Shown one piece after another: positions 60,923 through 64,000 of a stretch of 64,000 bases of DNA (its first letter is position 1; the number at the start of each line of letters is the position of its first letter). The position numbers and the translations under genes were made by a program. Source of the stretch: JBGSOV01 sp964558715 (GTDB taxonomy: Bacteria; Patescibacteriota; Gracilibacteria; CAIRYL01; GCA-016699755); assembly GCA_964558715.1 (NCBI GenBank), contig CAZLFD010000004.1:3114-67113 (forward strand). Direction: 5' to 3'. The notes below the pieces were generated by a model that was not told the DNA's origin, did not search any database, and worked only from the letters and a program-made list of their open reading frames with translations.

Positions 60923-61558
60923 TCAAGAAACTTCAGCTACTTTAAAAAATCGCATTTCAGGTTGCCAGAAAACAGGCAAGTGGTCAAAAAAATCACGCAG
61001 AGCTTCTATATGCTTTTTGACAGTTGCATCGATTATTGTTGAGATTTCCCCTTTCGAGACATGTCGCTTACGCTGCATTTCGCGAACAGGTCGTAGTTCT
61101 AGCGGCGCACCAGATACCTCAGATATGTTGCAATACCAAGAGGCTCGGTTCGGCGTATTTTAGACCACAAATTATTTTTCTGCGAATATGGAGGAGCAAT
61201 AAGCCATACACATATCCTTTTTCGCACCAAACTGCTTCTATCAAGTTTTCAGTAAATGCTGCGGGCATAACACCGTTGTCTACCAGTTCAACAACATTCT
61301 CAGATTTTTGAGCTGTAACCAATAGGCAAGGATGGTATATCTCTGCCTGAGTACAACATAGAATCCGTGTGCCGTATCCATCCATCTCTGAATTCATCTT
61401 CGAAGGTCTAATTGTGAATTTGTAGACCATCAACAGCGATTCTGCCTCTATTATTTGCAGCGTTAGACAACACTAATGCAAGAAAAGACCGGGCATCTAA
61501 ACCAAAGATGCATTTATGCTGTATATTACCGTATATATCAAAAAAACCGGTAACTCTC
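60923..61558 (-). pseudogene. Broken gene of unknown family
   Basis: Three protein-like segments on the minus strand lie in different frames. The first (61411-61558, starting in the gapA terminator) reads IYGNIQHKCIFGLDARSFLA and ends at a TAG (61408-61410). The second is an intact 104-residue ORF (61119-61433) with GYGTRILCCTQAEIYHPCLL. The third reads ISEVSGAPLELRPVREMQRK to a TGA at 60923-60925. Junctions fall near 61411-61433 and 61119-61135. I do not recognise a family. Alternatively the 104-residue ORF is an intact gene and the flanks are coincidence, so confidence is modest. It overlaps the possible CTG start of the aminotransferase. Confidence 0.42.
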
Positions 61559-61570
61559 GTCACCGGTTTT
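61543..61570 (-). terminator. Rho-independent terminator after gapA
   Basis: Arms aaaaccggt and accggtttt are perfect complements around a 10-base loop. On the minus strand it is followed by a T run (tttttttgat), 26 bases after the gapA stop. Confidence 0.9.
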
Positions 61571-61595
61571 CTTACTCATTGAAATAAGATGTCGA

Positions 61596-62597
61596 TTACC
61601 TCTTGCTTACCATTACCGCAAGCTCAGCCAAGCGCAGGGCATAGCCCCATTCATTATCGTACCAGGCAAGCAGTTTGGCCATGTTTCCCATAGTCGAAGT
61701 AGCAAGCCCGTCGACAATAGTGCTGCGGTCATCACCAAGAAAATCGCGCGAGACAAGCGGGCGCTCTTCGTAGCCGAGAATACCCTTAAGTTCACCTTCT
61801 GAGGCCGCCTTAAGAGCGGCATTGATTTCTTCGGCACTGGCTTCTTTTGCAAGAGTGACCGTGAGGTCTACCACAGAAACATCTGGCGTTGGTACGCGGA
61901 TTGCGAGGCCGTTGAGTTTCCCTTTTAATTCTGGAATCACGAGGCCAACGGCTTTAGCCGCACCGGTAGAGGTTGGTACCATAGAAAGATTGGCAGCACG
62001 AGCGCGACGCAGGTCGCTATGTGGTGCATCGAGCAAGCGCTGGTCGCCGGTGTAACTGTGGATAGTTGTCATGAGTCCGCTCAATATCCCGAATTTTTCG
62101 TGGAGCACTTTCGCGACAGGGGCAAGCCCGTTAGTAGTACAGCTGGCATTACTGATGATTTCATGTTTTGCTGGGTCATAGTCTTTTTCGTTTACGCCAA
62201 TCACAAAGGTGCCGTCGATCTCGCCCTTAGCAGGAGCCGAAATGATCACGCGCTTAGCGCCGGCTTCCAAATGCTTATCGGCTCCGTCGCGTTTGCGAAA
62301 GATACCGGTACACTCCAAAACGATCTCAACACCCAAATCTGCCCAAGGCAGCGCAGCTGGATTTTTTTCAGCAATGGCTTTGATCTGTTTTCCATTCACA
62401 GTGATCGAATGTTCATCGCTGCTGACCCTTCCGTTGAACTTACCGAAAGTGGAGTCGAACTCAAACAAATGTGCGAGTGTTGCGGTATCCGTTAAATCGT
62501 TTACTGCGGCGATCTCGAGCGGAAGATTTTTTTCGATAATAGCGCGAGCAGCCATACGGCCGATACGTCCGAATCCGTTGATAGCAATTTTGGTCAT
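61596..62597 (-). CDS. gapA: Glyceraldehyde-3-phosphate dehydrogenase
   Basis: A 333-residue glycolytic enzyme forming 1,3-bisphosphoglycerate with NAD(P). Seen: NAD-binding GFGRIGRMAARAI, catalytic Cys in SNASCTTNGLAPV, and the YDNEWGYA motif near the end. ATG 62597 is chosen over a longer reading starting at 62687. No other glycolysis gene is adjacent. Divergent from the Crp/Fnr gene with a shared intergenic region containing a palindrome and a promoter-like element. Confidence 0.97.
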   Translation of the reverse strand: MTKIAINGFGRIGRMAARAIIEKNLPLEIAAVNDLTDTATLAHLFEFDSTFGKFNGRVSSDEHSITVNGKQIKAIAEKNPAALPWADLGVEIVLECTGIFRKRDGADKHLEAGAKRVIISAPAKGEIDGTFVIGVNEKDYDPAKHEIISNASCTTNGLAPVAKVLHEKFGILSGLMTTIHSYTGDQRLLDAPHSDLRRARAANLSMVPTSTGAAKAVGLVIPELKGKLNGLAIRVPTPDVSVVDLTVTLAKEASAEEINAALKAASEGELKGILGYEERPLVSRDFLGDDRSTIVDGLATSTMGNMAKLLAWYDNEWGYALRLAELAVMVSKR

Positions 62598-62619
62598 TGT
62601 GTGTAAAAAATTCACATTC

Positions 62620-62649
62620 ATTATACAGGGTTCAAAGGCGGATTGCGAA
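62620..62649 (-). promoter_or_regulatory. Candidate gapA promoter
   Basis: On the minus strand TTCGCA (62644-62649) and TATAAT (62620-62625) are separated by 18 bases. It lies about 25 bases upstream of the gapA start. The TATAAT matches the consensus; the -35 is a weaker match. Confidence 0.55.
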
Positions 62650-62670
62650 TTGTTTTTTGTGCAAAACAAT
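62649..62670. promoter_or_regulatory. Palindrome, candidate Crp/Fnr operator
   Basis: attgtttt (62649-62656) and aaaacaat (62663-62670) are perfect 8-base inverted arms with a 6-base centre. It abuts the gapA -35 candidate and lies in the divergent region shared with the Crp/Fnr gene. The 22-bp length and half-site spacing are like Crp/Fnr operators, but the half-site sequence differs from TGTGA and TTGAT. Confidence 0.5.
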
Positions 62671-62766
62671 CGTACGTTTGTCAACAATCACTTATTAGTA
62701 CGATTATATTGAGCTTTGCCTGAGAAAAGAAAAGTGTTACAATCCAGATTGAACTTGTTCTTTACA

Positions 62767-63429
62767 ATGCCTCGAGACAACAAAGTCTGGTACCTGAAAA
62801 ACTTTAAGATGTTTTCTGATATACCGCCCGAGAAGATCGATGAGATCGCCGGTAATACCCATATGAAAGATTACTCCAAAGGCGATGTGCTCTACGCACC
62901 CGGTGAAGAGAGCGACCAGATCTATGTGCTAAAACAAGGCGAAGTGATTTTGTATCACGAGCGCGACGGCAAGCGAGTGATTTTTGACACGCTCGGTCCG
63001 GGATCGTTTTTTGGCGGCTTTAGCTTGCGCCCCGAAAAGATGAATCATTTTGCTGAAGTCGTTGTGGGCTCGAAGATTTGCAATTTTCCGCAAAGCATGA
63101 TGCTTACACTTATCGCCAAGTTTCCTGGTGCTATGTTGCAGTTTTGGAAAGAAGTAAGTGACCGCCTGGTAGAATACGAGGAGCGTATGCGTGATAGTGG
63201 CGCTCCGGCAACAGATATTCTGCTGCACGAACTTGAACGCTTGAAAAAGACCCGCCAAAAAAGCTTCTTTGGCTTAATGCAGCGCCCGCTTGTGATCACC
63301 CATGAAGAACTAGCCAATCGTACAGGGTTAAACCGGGTGACGGTAACGCGCGAAATGAAACATCTACGTGATAGCGGCCGCATCAAGGTTGATTCGAAAA
63401 GCGGAGCGATAGATGTTATAGAATCTTGA
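62767..63429 (+). CDS. Crp/Fnr family transcriptional regulator
   Basis: A 220-residue regulator. The N-terminal cyclic-nucleotide-binding-like fold (MFSDIPPEKIDEIA, YSKGDVLYAPGEESDQIYVL, VIFDTLGPGSFFGGFSLRPE) is followed by a C-terminal winged helix (ITHEELANRTGLNRVTVTREMKHLRDSGRIKV). No Fnr-type cluster of Cys near the N-terminus. The effector cannot be told. The ATG at 62767 is preferred over a TTG 51 bases upstream. Divergent from gapA across a shared palindrome, so it may regulate glycolysis (inference). Confidence 0.9.
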   Translation: MPRDNKVWYLKNFKMFSDIPPEKIDEIAGNTHMKDYSKGDVLYAPGEESDQIYVLKQGEVILYHERDGKRVIFDTLGPGSFFGGFSLRPEKMNHFAEVVVGSKICNFPQSMMLTLIAKFPGAMLQFWKEVSDRLVEYEERMRDSGAPATDILLHELERLKKTRQKSFFGLMQRPLVITHEELANRTGLNRVTVTREMKHLRDSGRIKVDSKSGAIDVIES

Positions 63430-63458
63430 CCTCCCCCTTTTATTCCTTTTTCTCATTT

Positions 63459-63857
63459 ATGAAAAAACTGCTTTTCATTTTTACATTGGTGTTTTGCGCA
63501 TCGGTATTGAGCGCCTGTAATACACAAACGAGCCCAGAATCTACCGACACACTTCCTGAGCCGACATCACCTTCTCCTGAAGTAAAGGAACCCGCCAAAC
63601 CCGAATTCATTATCGATTCACTGTCAGAGACTGAGCCGACATCACCTTCTCCTGAAGCAAGGAAACCCGCCAAACCCGAATTCATTATCGATTCACTGTC
63701 AGAGACTGAGTTCGAGTTTTCGAACAATATCCCGCCTCCGCCTCCGCCTCCGGCATTAATACCAGAAAATATCGCCGGTTTTGATGAGCTGCCGCCCGAT
63801 GTGCAAGAAGACCTGCGTAATGCACTTGAAGATGGCCCAGAAAATACGGAGGAATAA
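63459..63857 (+). CDS. Lipoprotein with tandem duplication
   Basis: A 132-residue lipoprotein: signal peptide then lipobox SVLSAC. A 25-residue unit (starting EPTSPSPE, containing PAKPEFIIDSLSET) occurs twice in tandem, followed by a run of seven Pro and an acidic C-terminus. The DNA duplication is at 63558-63707. Function unknown; probably a surface-exposed disordered linker protein. A terminator hairpin follows 20 bases after the stop. Confidence 0.8.
   Translation: MKKLLFIFTLVFCASVLSACNTQTSPESTDTLPEPTSPSPEVKEPAKPEFIIDSLSETEPTSPSPEARKPAKPEFIIDSLSETEFEFSNNIPPPPPPPALIPENIAGFDELPPDVQEDLRNALEDGPENTEE
63558..63707 (+). repeat. 75-bp tandem duplication within lipoprotein gene
   Basis: Two copies, 63558-63632 and 63633-63707, differ at 3 of 75 positions (all within the gaagtaaaggaa/gaagcaaggaaa segment). 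The unit keeps frame (25 codons), so it adds one repeat to the protein. Recent origin is suggested by the high identity. Confidence 0.9.
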
Positions 63858-63876
63858 TAACCTCCTGAATGTAAAT

Positions 63877-63909
63877 AAACTACCCCGACTCTCTAGATCG
63901 GGGTAGTTT
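63877..63909 (+). terminator. Rho-independent terminator
   Basis: Arms aaactaccccga and tcggggtagttt are perfect 12-base complements around a 9-base loop, followed by attttagg. It ends the Crp/Fnr-lipoprotein transcript, and may also work for a minus-strand gene outside the window. Bases 63910-64000 show no supported feature. Confidence 0.9.
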
Positions 63910-64000
63910 ATTTTAGGCTGTTCATAAGAACTAAATAGAGAAAGTTCGGGTTAATGGAAAAAAGTGGGGTGGTTTTTAGTCGGCCCAGTTCTCCAAGAGA

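Noticed and set aside
1..64000. CRISPR array
   Set aside because: No set of regularly spaced direct repeats was seen; the only tandem repeats are the 75-bp lipoprotein duplication and the short AAAAG tract.

Overview
The window looks like chromosome from a small-genome bacterium of the Candidate Phyla Radiation (Patescibacteria); Peregrinibacteria is my best guess. That guess rests on compact mixed-strand gene order, TTG starts, very few Shine-Dalgarno sequences, lipoprotein and S-layer-like surface proteins with no outer-membrane genes, and more biosynthesis (folate, pyrimidine, threonine, glutamate) than most CPR. TGA is a normal stop here (infB, the GT4 glycosyltransferase), so the Gracilibacteria/SR1 code does not apply. 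No rRNA gene is present, so the placement is an inference.

Layout. 1-2.9 kb: an accessory-looking edge with a partial Vsr-like nuclease carrying five zinc ribbons, a HEPN-like protein, tRNA-Gln and a decayed pirin gene. 2.9-6 kb: a zinc-uptake operon (Fur-type regulator, znuA, znuC, znuB). 6-12.2 kb: infB, a GT4 glycosyltransferase and a DHH phosphoesterase. 12.4-15.5 kb: cassette 1, a large secreted protein plus a membrane-anchored partner of unknown function. 15.7-19.3 kb: thioredoxin-like lipoprotein, M16 peptidase, glutaredoxin-like protein, thyA and folA. 19.3-25.4 kb: threonine synthase fused to a LeuA-type regulatory domain, then pyrB-pyrC with a TrmB-like regulator, then pabC. 25.5-30.6 kb: exonuclease with a decayed DinG helicase, purN, recG. 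30.8-39 kb: TPR protein, holB, csaB-like, rplS, a winged-helix regulator, ferredoxin-like protein, MBL hydrolase and pyrG. 39-47.5 kb: FemX-like, pabB, a bactofilin-like membrane protein, DsbA-like lipoprotein, fthC, dnaX, a divergent lgt, a lipoprotein and tRNA-Cys and tRNA-Leu. 47.5-57.6 kb: SLC13 transporter, secF, cassette 2 (paralogous to cassette 1), an SLH-like protein, YibE/F, a potassium channel and an FmdB zinc ribbon. 57.6-64 kb: IS1595-family remnant, gdhA, an AspD-like aminotransferase, a broken unknown gene, gapA, a Crp/Fnr regulator and a lipoprotein with a tandem duplication.

How the genes work together. Folate and one-carbon genes are scattered (thyA, folA, pabB, pabC, fthC, purN) and imply p-aminobenzoate production and a thymidylate cycle. 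pyrB, pyrC and pyrG cover parts of pyrimidine synthesis. dnaX and holB supply the clamp loader. Several lipoproteins (ZnuA, DsbA-like, thioredoxin-like) imply lipid-anchored redox and metal uptake on the cell surface.

The best candidate for something undescribed is the duplicated secreted/anchored two-gene cassette at 12463-15509 and 50425-53578. The second copy has its own promoter-like sequence and sits between an SLH-like surface protein gene and secF. Other unusual items are the exonuclease with a dead DinG helicase, the threonine synthase-LeuA fusion and the Lgt homologue lacking expected catalytic residues.
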